Shown: positions 46,338 to 58,955 of the stretch, piece after piece
How positions within the stretch are numbered: position 1 is the stretch's first letter
How the letters are laid out: each line of letters opens with the position of its first letter
Assembly: GCA_025602905.1 (NCBI GenBank)
Contig: JAHLKI010000013.1
Span: 248,001-312,000, forward strand
Reading direction: 5' to 3'
Source of the DNA: Phlyctochytrium arcticum
Taxonomy: Eukaryota > Chytridiomycota > Chytridiomycetes > Chytridiales > Chytridiaceae
Length of the DNA: 64,000 nt
Translations under genes and position numbers: made by a program
The notes under the pieces: model-generated
The model's database searches: none
What the model was told of the DNA's origin: nothing
Seen by the model: the letters and a program-made list of their open reading frames with translations, nothing else

Positions 46338-49300
46338 CTACATGTCTAGTCTGATCTCGCCTACTGCCAAACGCGAACCGCCTCCTCTAGCTTTCTTACC
46401 CATTCGGCCAGATCCCATAGAACTTCTTATGGGATGAAGAGCTAGATCACCCTCGAGCGGATTCTGATCAATCAGTTCTGGTTGCGTTTCTCCAAATGTC
46501 TCGTTTTCCTTGTCCCCATTCTCAGATTTTGCAGAACTGTCTTCATGCGGATTCGGGAAAACACCTGTAGTTGGCGCCTCAATAGCAGAAGAAGCTTCCG
46601 AATCAAAGTCGCGTTTTCGTTTGGTTGAGGGACTCGTGGCGGGCTGGTTGGCAGAGGTATCAGCCTCTTCAGTCGAATCAGCCGCCGCTTCAGACGAGTC
46701 GGAATCTTCATCAACGTCAGCCTCTTCCACCACGGGAGCCATCTCTCTCGTATTGTCCCCGCCGTCGTCAAGCATTGCTGCCCATATGATCTCTGACTGT
46801 CGTGCCTCTCGTCTTTGTCGAATCACATATTCAGGGGGTGGGGGAATTTCTTCTGAATCCGCGGGACGTGATTCAGCTGCAACTCGAGCTTCAGATGCAG
46901 CTTTGAAGGCATCCCATCCCTCATCACCAAGAAGGCACCACGCGGAATCTTCAGCTTCGACCAGCTCTCCTCCCCCATGACTTGGCTTGGCCAGTTTTGC
47001 GTTCGGGTCAGAAGCCTGCTCCAACTTACCTTTCAGCCGTAGATCTCGTCGCCGGTCACGGGCTAGATGGAAAATTCGCTCTTCGACCGTCGACTTTACA
47101 ATGTACCGCCAAATAGTGGTTTCGCGCTTCTGCCCAATTCGATGAACTCGGCTGATTGCTTGTAGTTCCAAGCCAATGTTGACTACCGGCTCAAGAAGCA
47201 TGACATGATTAGCCGCTACAAGGGTCAGTCCCGCGGATTGGCTGCGTGCATTGAGCATAATGACTTGCATCGATGGATCGTCGTTGAACTGGCGTAAAGC
47301 ATCTGATCGATGAGCCCGCGATCCATTCACAAGCTTAACGTGCGGAATCTTGTTTCGCGTCATCCCAACCGCGAGAATAGTTAACAGATTTTCCCACTGA
47401 GAAAAAATCAGCGTCTTGGCCGTAGGATCGTTTTGTCGGATGAACTGCAGATGGCGGAGAATTGTGTCAAGTTTTGAGCCTAAGGAGCCTCCTCGCAGCG
47501 GAATATTGGAGAGTTGACGGATGAGCGACGTTTCATCCTTGATAGGCACGTCTTCAATTCTGTTGGATGAAAAGGAAACAGGGTCCAATCGCAATGGTGC
47601 GACAAATTTTTCTACCGGTACTTCAAGGGTAACAGGTGTGCTTTCGCCGCGTTTGACCTTCTGATTACAAGCAGGACATTTTTGATACCTATCAATCCAG
47701 ATAACGACACACTCTAATGTTGGAATGTTCTTCAGCCACTCATTCATAGGACAAAGACAAAATATTACTAACCGTTGCAATACAAATGTCCGCATGGTGT
47801 CAGAATTCCCCTCATGAAAAAGTTTCGACAGATGAGACACTCGCGCTCAATAGTAGCAGCAGGTGTTTCATTCGGCTGTGCTGCTGCGGTCTGATCTTGA
47901 GATCGCTCACGCTCCTCTTCATTGATGGTCTGCAAATATCGTCGTCGGGCGTTCAACGTCACCACTTGTTTCTGAAGCGACTGCGCGGTTTCACGGCATT
48001 GCTTGAGAGCGTCTTCCAGACGGTCTGGCCGATCAACTGCCACGACACCGTCCGAGATCCTTTGCAATTGCTTATAATAAGCAATGCGGACGTTGAATAG
48101 TTTACGGAAAAGTTGAACTTCCCGCTCGAGCAGGTCGAGTTTGGAGACTTGTGATTGTAGAATGTCAGTCACCTTTGCGGCGGTGAGTGTAACTGTAGCA
48201 GCTTCCGCCTCGGGTAGTTCTTTATCTTTGGATAACCGGCGCAGATCCATAAGTGTGGTTCTGATTGGTTGCTCTTCGGCTGGCAGACAGAAGGGATCAA
48301 TTTCCGAACGCAACTTTTCCCTCAATTCAGTTTCTACACAAGTAAAAGGGATACCACCCGTTCCGACATGATCCTCACGGTTGCGTACGTGAGATTGCTC
48401 CGTTGTAGCCCGATGACCTGTCAGCAATTGTCGACGATCTTCTAATGCCGCAACATACCAATCCTAAAACGCAAAATGAGTTACTTAGAAGGGAACAAGA
48501 CCGCACAGACACTACATACCAAATAAATGGCAGCTCTGGATTGACGCTCAACGCCTTCTTTATACTCTTCTCCAGTAGGGACCGGCTTCTCTGAACCTTT
48601 ACCACCTTCATTCGTCTCCTTGCCATCATCGAGGCCTATAACTTCACCCGCCGGTGCATCAGACTCCTCTACTGGCTCCAAAAGTGTATCAGTCATATAT
48701 TTCCGCCAATCGGCAATTGTACGCCACTGGCCGTCCAAGAGGTCGCATACGGATTGAAAGTTCTCTGTCATTTGCCAAGCTCGTAGTCCGCCATTGAGAC
48801 GGAGTTTACCCAATACCATCGGTCCATTCTTCTTTAAGCTTGGTTCAATCGACGTAAGCTTGAACCGATTAATGACTTTGTTGACTTCAGACTCTGCAAC
48901 TGCGAGTATCTGACGGCGAAGCCGGCTCGCAACCTCATAGTATTCAGTTTCCAGCTGCTCGTTTCGGATGGAATGATATAAGGATGCCATAAAGTAGACA
49001 ACGCGATGTTCGAGCTCCTGCCAACTCTGTAACTTTCCTGTCAAACTCTCAAATTCTTGAACCTCCTCGTCTTCATCTTCCCCCTCCTCATCAGAATCGT
49101 GATCTGATTTGTCTGTGTCCTCCCTGGCAGCTTTCTTACTCTCTTCCTCAAGATATTTAATCTCTTTTTTGATATCATCCACCGTGGCGTGTACATCTTT
49201 GAAAACTGACTTGTAAATCTGAAGCGGCTCATCCGCACCTTCCTTCCAACTGAGATGTAAATTTGTCAGATGGGGGAATCAAAGCGAAAAACCGAATCCA

Positions 49301-52195
49301 CGGTTACTTACTCGGCATCACTGGCCCTAAATTCCAAAAGATGAGCTTCATATATCCTCTCCAGGTGATATTGACGCTCCGTAGCAGCAGCAGTAGTGGA
49401 GGCCTGCTTCATCATCACATTCAGAACCTCGCCAAGGGTTCGGATTCGGGTACCGAGTGTTCGACGGTTCTGTGATCCCGTCTGCGGATGACAGCACGTC
49501 TGTCGCAACTGCTGCAGCCACTCATTGAGCAGACGTGCACGCTCCTCGTGATGCTTGCGCTCCTCTTCGGGTTCCAAATCTTTGGCTTGAGCTTCGTGTC
49601 GCTCTTGCCTTTCCCGAAGTGTCTCATAAAGTTGATCGTACCACGTCCTTTCGATCGTCGTAAAATTCAAATACAGAACTCGGTCTGTTTGAGGAGGAAT
49701 GGTCACCTCCTTGCTCACATTATCCTTGCGATTTCGATGCAGGAAAAACGGCAATAGTGCACTACCGATGTAACCTGATCCCGTTGAATACATGTGGTAG
49801 GAGGATTCTGAATACATGTGGTAGGAGAATTCTTTATCTACGAATCTCAAAAGCCCAGGGACATCCGTTGGGGTGCCTGTGACGGCCCAGGAAATTTCTC
49901 GGGGGATGCGGGATGCCATTTCTAGCGAATAATCAACCACCGGCACAACTAAAATGAGCTGGCAGTGATGTTTTACCTTCTGGTTTCGTTCCTTCTTTTG
50001 CAATCATCTGTGCCTCATCCATTATTACTGAAATGCGGGTGAGTTAGCGTACACATCGTGCGACTGAGAATCAAGATACGAAATATTACCTCGCCACCAT
50101 TTAAAGCGCACAAGTGGCGAATATGCGCGAGTATACCTTGCCTCGCGACGGCGGGGTCGGTCTTGCATTTTGTCCGCAACACTAATGTTGACATCTTTAC
50201 GCAGCAGGTCATACGATGTGAAAATGACGTCGTATTGGTTAATATCGTCGGCAAACAATAGTCGATCGGTTTCGGATCCTTCGTAGATGCGGCACTTTAG
50301 CGTTGGTGCGTGCGCTTTGGCCTCTAAAAGCCATTGGTTCATGATGACCGACGGGGATATCACCAAAGTTGCATTCACAGGAACGGGATTATTGAATTCC
50401 TCCTTTTGAAGTTCGGATACTAGTAAAAACTCTGATCAGTACCTGAGAATACATAGAGTAAACAGAAATAATACATACCACAAGTGGAACAATGGAACAA
50501 GCGAGTACTCAGAGCCTCTTTGATATCCGGGGTGAGGCATTCAAAGTGAAACCATCTGACACACTTTGTACATCTATACAAATAAACTATGTTAATGCCT
50601 AGGATTCTAAGACACTTTGAAAATAGCAAAATAGCTTAACTGGATCATGTCAGTGGATTCCGACTTTTTGCGCTTCAAAGGGCACGCGCAGCATTTTGGC
50701 ATCGCATCTTGAACTGCCGAAAAATCCACAATTTGTGAAGCCAAGTCCTTGGGCGGGACCGAATTTTGGGCAGATGCATCCGGGCGTGGATGCGCAAGGA
50801 TTGCCGCAAGGGCCATCACGGTTTTGCCCAGACCCATCTAGATGCCACCATGAGTTCATACGATGAGATATCATGACTTGATGAACCGACCTCCTCACAG
50901 AGCAAACCTCCTGGTGCGATTGTCCCGGAACGATTGCTGGGAATGTCAGCCATTACTTTACCCATGCTTGGGCTAACCAGCAAAGAGGGTTGTCCATTTG
51001 GGTCCCGCGCTTGGCGAAACAGCGGAGGTGGACAGTTCACAAAGGTTTGCGACCCCGGGCTCGGAATCAGAGTGTGCTGTTGGGCATCCATTCGACAACC
51101 CTCTTTAAAAAGCATCCATGATAGTGCACGGCGCTGATATGGCATGAGAGTCGCAGCGAGCTTTGCGGGCTGTAAAAATTCGGACTCTTGGGGAAATGGG
51201 TACACATCCGGTAAAACCACTTTGTCCAAGATGCTGTGGTGCATAACATCCCGATGGGGTATAAACGAACTGATGACATTTTTGAGCCGGCGACTGCCCT
51301 CGCTAGGATCATAGACATAGTTGTTGGCAAGTGATGAAGGATCCCATACTTTCATCGCTGTTGATGGGATGTACAAGTCTACGGTCAAAAGGAGCTGCAA
51401 AGCCGGCGGTAGTGACTCTTGTTCAGCTGGCAAAGGCTGTAAGGCATCTTTCATAGATCGGAGAGTCAAGGATGCATTGCGGAAGTTCAGCACCCCAACC
51501 TTCCAAGCATCAAAAGAATACCATAACCATTCGGTTAATCCCACGTCTGGTGAGCAATATTGGGATACGTTACTTGCGGGAACACGCATCGTAAACAGTA
51601 CATTGTCCCGCGTATCCGAAACTTGCAGGAAAGAAACATTTGTATGGCGTAGATGTTCTGTTTGCATATCCTGTCTTTGCTTCCGATGTCTGCTGTGTTT
51701 CAGGCTGTGCTTGCCAGAATCAGAATCAGAATCAATCTCGTCTGGTTCGATCACAGTCATCTTGATGGAACCGCATGGCGCATCGCCTTGCAAAGTCTTT
51801 TGGTGAACCAAACTACAAAGTTGGCGCAGGTTTGTTTCGCAGTGTTTCACCAAGGCACTTCCAAAGTCGATGCAGATCTCGGTATGAGCCAAGAAACGTT
51901 CATTTTCTTGCGGTACGAGAGGAACAGGAGAGCTTCTTTCGGACTTTGGAAATGTTGAATTCAACTCGAGATTGTCAACAAGTCGGGTTGAGGTTAAAAA
52001 GTGATCAGTGTTTGTTGACTGCGATGGGCGAGCAGATGCTGAAGCCTCAGCAGAGGAGATATCATCCAGGTAGTCGCATAACGAAGTCACGTCGACAAAA
52101 CAGCTCTTTATATCGTAGGCATCTCTTATCTGCATCTCGGTGTGGTGTGCAATTTGCCGAGCAAAGTCGGACACGTCCGTCTCTCGAAACCTCAA
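46338..52195 (-). CDS. SHPRH: SHPRH-like SNF2 helicase / RING E3 ubiquitin ligase
   Basis: A large multi-exon gene. SHPRH-type proteins couple a SNF2 DNA translocase to a RING ligase; in animals they act on PCNA in replication stress. Order seen: N-terminal region (from 52195), then LLCEE|MGLGKTVMALAAIL, with the Walker A split by an intron near 50890-50840. Next is a PHD-like finger CTKCVRWFHFECLTP...HCSTC near 50600-50490. SNF2 motif Ia is LVISPSVIMNQWLLEAKAH near 50370, with a DEAQ box (IMDEAQMI) near 50020 and WAVTGTP near 49890. A long helical insert with acidic stretches follows (49250-48000), then a RING finger CLICRNFF...CGHLYCNG|...CPACN across an intron near 47770. The helicase C-terminal domain is TLIFSQWENLL...ISRVHRIGQKRETTIWR, and the tail is acidic and basic, ending at TAG 46338. 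No ATG opens the first long frame; the true start may be in a small upstream exon, for example an ATG near 52466 (MIQALLENS|GTACGA). Confidence 0.9.
49786..49833. repeat. In-frame 24-bp tandem duplication within the SHPRH-like gene
   Basis: GAATACATGTGGTAGGAGGA plus TTCT is repeated at once with one base changed (49786-49809 and 49810-49833). On the coding strand it doubles an eight-residue piece, giving SYHMYSESSYHMYS. It sits in the linker between the WAVTGTP motif and the HRNRKDNV segment. Confidence 0.95.
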
Positions 52196-52466
52196 GCCGA
52201 AAGTCCGCTCACTGCGCGGCTGCGCAGCTCGCTCTGGGCCTCTTGCTCATTTAACTCAAAGAAGCGAGATGATCCCCGCAACCGTCTCCCGGCTCGAGCA
52301 GCAACCCAGAGCACGTACAGTACGTATATATCATTCAGCCTACGGTCTTGGTTCAAGTCCCAGAATGCGGATAATCATTATGGAATTTATGCGCCGGCAG
52401 CGACTTCCAACGCCATGGGCGGTGCGCCCGATCGTACCGAGTTTTCCAGCAGCGCCTGAATCATGA

Positions 52467-53287
52467 ATGAACATCAGTCAGAACATCCATTTCCGTTGTT
52501 GTTGTGGCGACGCGTAATAAGAGCACTTCTTTTCTTTCTTCAGGTTCTACTTCATCTGCTTCTCACATCCGGCGGGACCTAGCCCTTGGCAATGGGCAAG
52601 CCTCGCATTCCAACGCGACAGCTTTTACATAGGGAAACCCTAGACGTTATCATCATTCTCTGGCTGTCAATCAACCCAAAGCACATCTTGTCCCGGCTCA
52701 ACAGCGGAGCGCCAAAGGGCGGTCAAAGTTATATATCTCGCGGCGCAACATGATACTCAAGATCCATTCAAAAAGGTATGTTGGCCTGCGTTTCCGTAGT
52801 GATGGATAGATCATTTGTTCATCTTCCCACAAAGCGTTGGATGGCCCCCGTACGAGCAGCAGCACCCAAGGATTCCGGGCATGTTGTGATGGGGGACAAC
52901 GAAGGAAAAAAACTGCCGGAGGCTGAGTAAGCGACAGGAAGGATCGCCCCCATTTTCTGGGTCGCGGACTGCCCTTCCCCGCCGTGGCTCCGGGCACATG
53001 GTTCTACATTCTCGGTCAGCAACAGATCGCCAAAGGGAGGATCGCCAAGCGTATTCCACCACCTCTCCTACTTTTCAAAAATGCCAAGCACCATGAATCT
53101 TTCTTCAAGTCAGGAGCGCAAAACCCCCACGGCTCCAAGAACGACGGTGAGGAAACGTTCCCCAGGGTTTTCCAGGGAGCTTACCAGGGATTACCTGATT
53201 ATCCGCACGTGACCTGGTACACTAATCCCGCCGTAGTGGAACTTCGGGCACGTACCAAAGGCTAGACCATAGTTGGGTATTGGGCAA
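52467..53287. other. Divergent promoter region, SHPRH-like gene and histidine kinase gene
   Basis: Lies between two head-to-head genes. Only short open frames without recognisable content; no RNA gene seen. Confidence 0.5.
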
Positions 53288-55751
53288 ATGGACGCAGAGC
53301 GGCATCCACATCTTTCGTCCTTCCTGGAACTCACCCCGGACGCGGTAATCATCATCAACGCGGAAGGCTTAATCGTCTTCTCCAACGAGTATGCCAATAA
53401 GATATTCGGCTATGAAAAGGGCGAGCTTTTGAATAAACAGCTGGAGATTTTGCTGCCGCCAGAGTACCGCACAAAGCATGTTCAGCACCGTCAAAACTTT
53501 TTCCAACGCCCCACCAAGCGTCCTATGGGAGCTGGCATGCAGCTCACCGGACTCAAGTGCAACGGGGCCGTCTTTGCAGTGGAAATATCTCTCAGTCATC
53601 TCATTCTCGACAATCAAACGGCTGCGATGGGTATTATACGTGATTTGAGTGATCGCCGCCGACTAGAGACAAACTTTCATGGCCTCCTGGAAGCTGCCCC
53701 TGACGGAATCATGATGGTTAATTCCAAAGGCCAGATTGTGGTTGTCAACAGCCAAATGGAAAAGCTGTTTGGTTACGAGCGATCAGAACTCATCATGCAA
53801 CCCATAGAGATTCTCATCCCTGAACGATATCATCACGCTCATCAACATTACCGAAACGCGTACTTGCAAACGCCATCACGTAGGGCTATGGGGGAGGGAC
53901 GCGAATTGGCAGCGCGTCGCAAAGATGGCACCGAATGGCCTGTTGAGATATCTTTGAGTGCTATAGTCATTGAAAACGAAGTTCATGCCATTGCGATTGT
54001 TCGAGATATTACCGTGCGCAAGAATTCTGAACGACAGATTATCGAGGCCCGCGAACTGGCTCTGTCGGCGTCGAATGCCAAAACGTAAGTGTGGCCTCTT
54101 GCCCTGTACATGCAGGAAGATTCTGGATCCTGACAATCGCTCTGTTATTTTTTAGCGATTTTTTGGCCAACGTGTCTCACGAGATTCGAACGCCGCTACA
54201 TGGCATTTGCGGATTGGCCGATCTGCTTTATCAAACAAAGTTGGAACCTGAACAACGCGAATATGTTGAGTCGATCAAGCAGTGCTCTGACTCGCTAGTT
54301 GTTTTGATCAACGACATTTTGGACATTTCCAAAATTGATGCCGGCAAAATGCGCCTAACGCCAACACATATCAACATTGGTGCGCTAATCGCTGAAGTCA
54401 CACAATTCTTCAGGGTCATGTCTATGGGCAAAAGCGTTGGCTTCAATTGTGTACTAGAAAACTTTGTGCTGCCCATGTGGGTAGAGGCTGACATGGGCCG
54501 CTTGAGACAAATAGTGATGAATCTGGTGAGGTCAGTAACAAGCGGTTTACAATCTATTCGGTACCTGGTAGACCAGTCACTTACTGCGGACCTCTTGTAG
54601 CAATGCGGTCAAGTTTACGGATGAAGGCTCAGTCACATTGGTGTTTGCTGTCATGGGCGAGACCCCAGAAAGTTTCGATCTGAAAGTGTCGGTGCAAGAT
54701 ACTGGCATTGGTGTCCCCGACGGTCAGAAAGAAAAATTATTTCAAATGTTTTCCCAACTGGACAATTCTACCACGAAGCGCCATGCGGGTACTGGCTTGG
54801 GTCTCATAATCAGCAAGCGACTGGTCGAGCTTATGGATGGAAAGATTGGTTTTGCTCCAGCAACCAATGGCTCAGTATTCTGGTTTACAATTACTCTGCC
54901 GCGCTCCGCCCCGCCCACCGCCGGGCCACCTTTACACTACCTTCAAACCAGCAAGCGCTCATCGTCAGCTCCGGCTTCCCCTTTGCCCGAACATTCCCCA
55001 TTACCCCTGGATCCTTTACGGATGTGCACAGGAATACATTGCCCAACACATAGCCCAAATACCCACTGCCAAGGAGCCCCAATATCACCGGTCAGTCCGG
55101 TCAGCTCACATGATTCCATGACCCCACCCACACCCAATGCCGCATCCAATCTGCCCCACTCGGCGGCCAGTTCACCGTCCCTACCAAGAGCGGGATCTAC
55201 TCAGAGTGGCACGCGTGTTCTTTTGGTAGATGACAATGCGATTAATCTGCGGCTGGCAACCAAAATGATTTCGTCGCTGAACATGGAAGTTGGGACTGCG
55301 CGCGACGGCGTAGAGGCACTCCAAACCCTTGAGACTGACCAGGAAGGCTTCGACATTATTTTGATGGATATTCAAATGCCGAGAATGGATGGATTCGAAG
55401 CTACCTCGGTGCGTCTTTTGTCTCTTCACCTACATTATGCAATTGTTTTCTCTGACTGTCAGATTGTTTTTTTATTAGGAAGCGCGAAAACGCGGCGTGA
55501 CATGCCCCATTATCGCACTGACCGCCAGCGCCTACAAAGACGACATTGAACGATGCCTCACGGCTGGTATGGACGATCACCTCCCAAAACCAGTCAAGGC
55601 TGGAGATTTGGAAAAGATGATTCACCGGTGGATCTTCAAGGGCAGCCAAAGAGCGTCTGGATCAGGCACGCGATCAAGAATTCTTCCGCCGCAAGGCGTT
55701 CGTATGCCACCAGAGTCAGAGTCTGCAAGATCGTCTACAAACGACAGATAA
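53288..55751 (+). CDS. Soluble hybrid histidine kinase (PAS-PAS-HisKA-HATPase-REC)
   Basis: A two-component sensor. Exons are 53288-54084, 54156-54530, 54601-55408 and 55479-55751, with canonical GT-AG borders, giving 750 residues. The start ATG at 53288 gives [20 protein letters not shown]. Two PAS domains are seen (about 10-125 and 132-255). Each has a PDAVIII/PDGIMMV start, an FGYE motif, and the shared [11 protein letters not shown] / [10 protein letters not shown] segment found in bacterial PAS-kinases. HisKA is [16 protein letters not shown], with phospho-acceptor H274. HATPase has [17 protein letters not shown] and [19 protein letters not shown] Ser/Pro linker of about 90 residues follows. 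The receiver domain starts [10 protein letters not shown] and has [11 protein letters not shown] (phospho-acceptor D647) and LPKPVK (K697). There is no signal peptide or membrane helix, so it is probably cytosolic. It should signal through a histidine phosphotransfer protein. Confidence 0.95.
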
Positions 55752-56244
55752 GACGCGGACCCAACCTCGGATCAGAAAATCTACAACATCCTGAACGAAC
55801 CAATATAGTACTTGCAAATTTGTGCAATTGTCAATTTGCCCTTTATTGGGGGTACTTTTATACCGAGAACATTGTCTCTCTCCCCTCCCCATTTTCTCAT
55901 TTTGGAAATGATTTGCCGCTTCTTGCACATACCTCCATATACCATACTTGCTCTCTCTCTCAAAATGCATTTACGATACCCATCAGGTGTGCAGTAGGTT
56001 AGGTAGCGATTATCAGATAGTTTAAAGTTGACAAATGCACATTCATTACTGGTGCATGACTGATAATCGATTGTCGCATCCGCGTGCGCATTTTGAAAAT
56101 GGGTGTATCAGGTTCTGTCCAAAGGAGGAGTGTGTCCAACAGTGTGTCCAAGACAGTTGGAATCGTATGATGAACTTTGAGCCAAAGCGTTAAATACATT
56201 TGCGCTTCTAGCTTCTCGCTCTAGTTCTCGCTCTACGTAACTAG
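55752..56244. other. Intergenic; carries 3' duplicated segment of the kinase array
   Basis: About 55790-56040 is homologous to 57640-57900: shared CCGAGAAC, CTCATTTTGG, ATACCCATCAGGTGTGCA, GGTAGCG and TTATCAG in the same order. The tandem duplication that made the P-loop kinase array therefore includes this 3' flank. Confidence 0.7.
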
Positions 56245-57267
56245 CTATCGTCTCCATGTCTCAGTTTGTGATGAGCCTCTACTGACATCTCCCTTATTTT
56301 CTGCGAGAGACCATGCATCCTTTTGTCTCGTTTCCCGAAATGGTAAAGAACCTGGGCTAGCATATTGGCCCTTTTCTTGTGCGAGCGACAAGAACTTTTT
56401 TCTCCATGTGCCGGGGAAATGCCCTCGATTGGCAAATGCCTTGTCTTCTGCAACCGACGATGACTTCTGTCTCCATGTCCCGAGTCGGTTGCCTCGACTG
56501 ATATTTTCGTTATGTTCTCCGAGCGACCAACTTCTCAATTTGCTAACAAGTCGATTGATAGCTCGATCGTATTCTTCCTCTCGAGGAGCCCGATGGGCGT
56601 TCGTAATTGTTGTAACATCTCGTATCTTGCGTTCAGACAGCGCATTCATTGCTCGTAAATTCCTACGAATCTCATGCATAGCATCCAATTTGCTTTCCCA
56701 CCGCGCGCGCACCTTCTGATGTACTAACTTCATCGTTTCCTCCAAAGATGAAGCTAAAACTGAACCCACGGTCCAGTCGTCCCCTTCCCAGCGTTCCAGC
56801 ATGCGTCTAATCTTGTCCGCGCTTAAATTATGCCGATTCTCAGCCGACATAAGTTCCACCTCCTCGTTCATCCGGTCGACTAAGACGGGGGTCATAAACT
56901 TGACTGAATACGCCTCATCGAGTGCATGTAGAACATAAGCTCTCGCTTCTCATTTCTGCATAGTAGTGTTACCGATGACGACCGGTGAAATGCCTGCCTT
57001 CATTGCCGCTAGACATCGATCCGCGTTTTGCTCATGTTTTTCGACAAGCTTGTCGTGTTCATACCGAAATACTTGATCTTCGGGTGATATAAACAAATCG
57101 CTGGTACACAAAATGTGTTTTTTGTAAAACTGCTCGAGCTGATCAGGGTCCTTCGGCACCGGTTCACTACAATAGTGTTCGGCCACCTCGCGGCAGAGGG
57201 TGGATTTTCCCGATCCAGGTGGGCCCCGAATGATGAACAGGCGCTTGGCAGTTGTGGTCGTAGCCAT
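56245..57267 (-). pseudogene. P-loop kinase (AAA_33, N4BP2-like), array copy 1, nonsense-disrupted
   Basis: The ATG at 57267 starts MATTTTAKRLFIIRGPPGSG (Walker A GPPGSGKST). STDDLF-like CTSDLFISPED, YEHDKL, VVIGNT and a helical C-terminal half follow. This matches the AAA_33 / N4BP2-PNK-like phosphotransferase group. The codon after MQK is TGA (56952-56950), where copy 2 has TGG (QKWEAK), so the frame stops at about 105 residues. Downstream codons (ARAYVLH...SVKFMTPV) remain open and conserved to 56245. In the family the motif is V-x-DNTN; here it is VIGNTT, so the usual Asp is missing. The C-terminus has about four degenerate units of the type (S)LAE.K....RG....TWR, which copy 2 has once. 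If the TGA were read through, the product would be about 340 residues. Confidence 0.75.
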
Positions 57268-58156
57268 AGCCGTAAAGTGTCAAGCAGGAAAAACGTCACG
57301 GAAATTGACAGCTCAATGTTGAGCTCAAAACAACTTTGTATTTCACCTGTCAAAAAGATGGACAATCCGTATGGCAAAATGTGTGTATGAGGGGAGGCTC
57401 CCCTTGATGAGATAAGTAGCGATACCAGTAAAAGAGACTAGTGAGAGGAGGTTGGATGGGGAAAATATCTGCGATCTGTCTGCAACCTGTTCAAGAAGAT
57501 AGTCAACGGGTGAGGGGAGCGAGCGAGCCCCAGAGCAGGGCGGCTGCCAGGGCCGTTGGTAATACAGTGACTGCACAGCCACCCGCCTTCAATTTTTTCC
57601 CACCAAAAACCAATACGGAGGTTGATGCAACTCTGCAACGTCCTGAGCGAATCAAAATAGTTTTTGCAGGATTGGTGCAATCATCAATTTGCGGTACTTT
57701 TTTCCCGAGAACGTTGTGCTTCTCCCTCCCATTTCCTCATTTTGGTATGATTAACCACTTCTTGCAAGACACCATGTAAAAATTAAACCATCGTTGATCT
57801 CTCTGTTAAGATGCATCTATAATACCCATCAGGTGTGCAATTAGGTTGGGTAGCGGTTATCAGGGAGCTTGGCGTCGACAAATGCACGCTGGCGTCTAGG
57901 GCAAGACTGTATGTAATTGAAGCAAATAATGACGGGATGCGTGATGCAGGCATCAAACGGTTTACATTCCTTACTGCTTGAGATTTATGCAAAGATTGTG
58001 CCCAAAGAAGAAGCGCGTGCGATACTATATTAAGGAAGACTTGTCGAGCCCACAATCAACGCGTAAAAGATACAAAAGGGCTTTTGTAAGCCCACTGCTA
58101 GAAGCGCTCAAATATCCGCTTGTGACTACCTTTAGCTAGCTATTGTAAATCTAACT
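57268..58156. other. Spacer between array copies 1 and 2
   Basis: Contains the copy 1 promoter side (57268-57620, sharing ACTGCACAGCCACCC with 59050) and the copy 2 3' flank (57640-57900, homologous to 55790-56040). No gene. Confidence 0.6.
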
Positions 58157-58955
58157 TCATTTTGCTCTTCGTGTCACGGTTTGTTGAGAGCCTCGAATGG
58201 CATCTTTCTTATCTTTTGCGAGCGACAATCGTTTCGTTTTGCTCACAAGTCGATCGATCGTTTGATTGTACTCTTCCTCTCGAGGTGCCCGATATGCGTT
58301 TGTAATTGTTGTAACATCTCGGATCTTGCGTTGGGGCAATTCTTTCGTTGATCGTAAACTTCTACGAATCTGATGTACGGCATCCATTTTGCCCTCCCAC
58401 CGGGCGCGCAACTTCTGGATCTCTTCCTCCCGAGATGAAGCTAAAACTGCATCCACGGTCCATTCGTCCCCTTCCCAACGATCCAGCATGCTTTTGATTA
58501 TGTCCACACCTATATTGTGCCTGTTCCGAACTGACAATAGCTCCACCTCCTCAGTCATCCTGTCAACCATTTACGGGGGTCATAAACTTGACCGAATACC
58601 CCTGGTCGATTGCATGCAGAACGTACGGTTTTGCTTCCCACTTTTGCAAAGCTGTATTACCGATGACGATCGGTGAAATGCCTGCCTTCATTGCCGCTAA
58701 ACATCGATCCTTGTTTTCGTCATGTTTTTGTGCAAGTTTGTTGAAATCGTACCGATAGACTTGATCGACGGATGATATAAACAAATCGCTGGTGCACAAA
58801 ATGTGTTTTTTGTAAAACTCCTCAAGCTGATCGGGGTCGGTCGGCAACGATCCGAAACTGTAATGTTCGGCCACCTCGCGACATAGGGTGGATTTGCCCG
58901 ATCCAGGTGGGCCCCGAACGATGAACAGACGCTTGGCAGGTGTGGTCATCGCCAT
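58157..58955 (-). pseudogene. P-loop kinase (AAA_33, N4BP2-like), array copy 2, frameshifted
   Basis: The ATG at 58955 starts MAMTTPAKRLFIVRGPPGSG and proceeds as copy 1 through CTSDLFISSVDQ and VIGNTALQKWEAKPYVLHAI to KFMTPV. There the sequence has one extra base compared with copy 1: CCCGTAAATGGTTGACAGG against CCCGTCTTAGTCGACCGG. The frame then ends at VNG. The remaining half (MVDRMTEEVELLSVRNRHNI ... RRAK) is open in the next frame down to 58157. No intron border fits. The N-terminal NTPase part alone (130 residues) could still be made. The family Asp of DNTN is again Gly. High similarity to copy 1 and shared flanks show a tandem duplication of roughly 1.8 kb. Confidence 0.75.
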
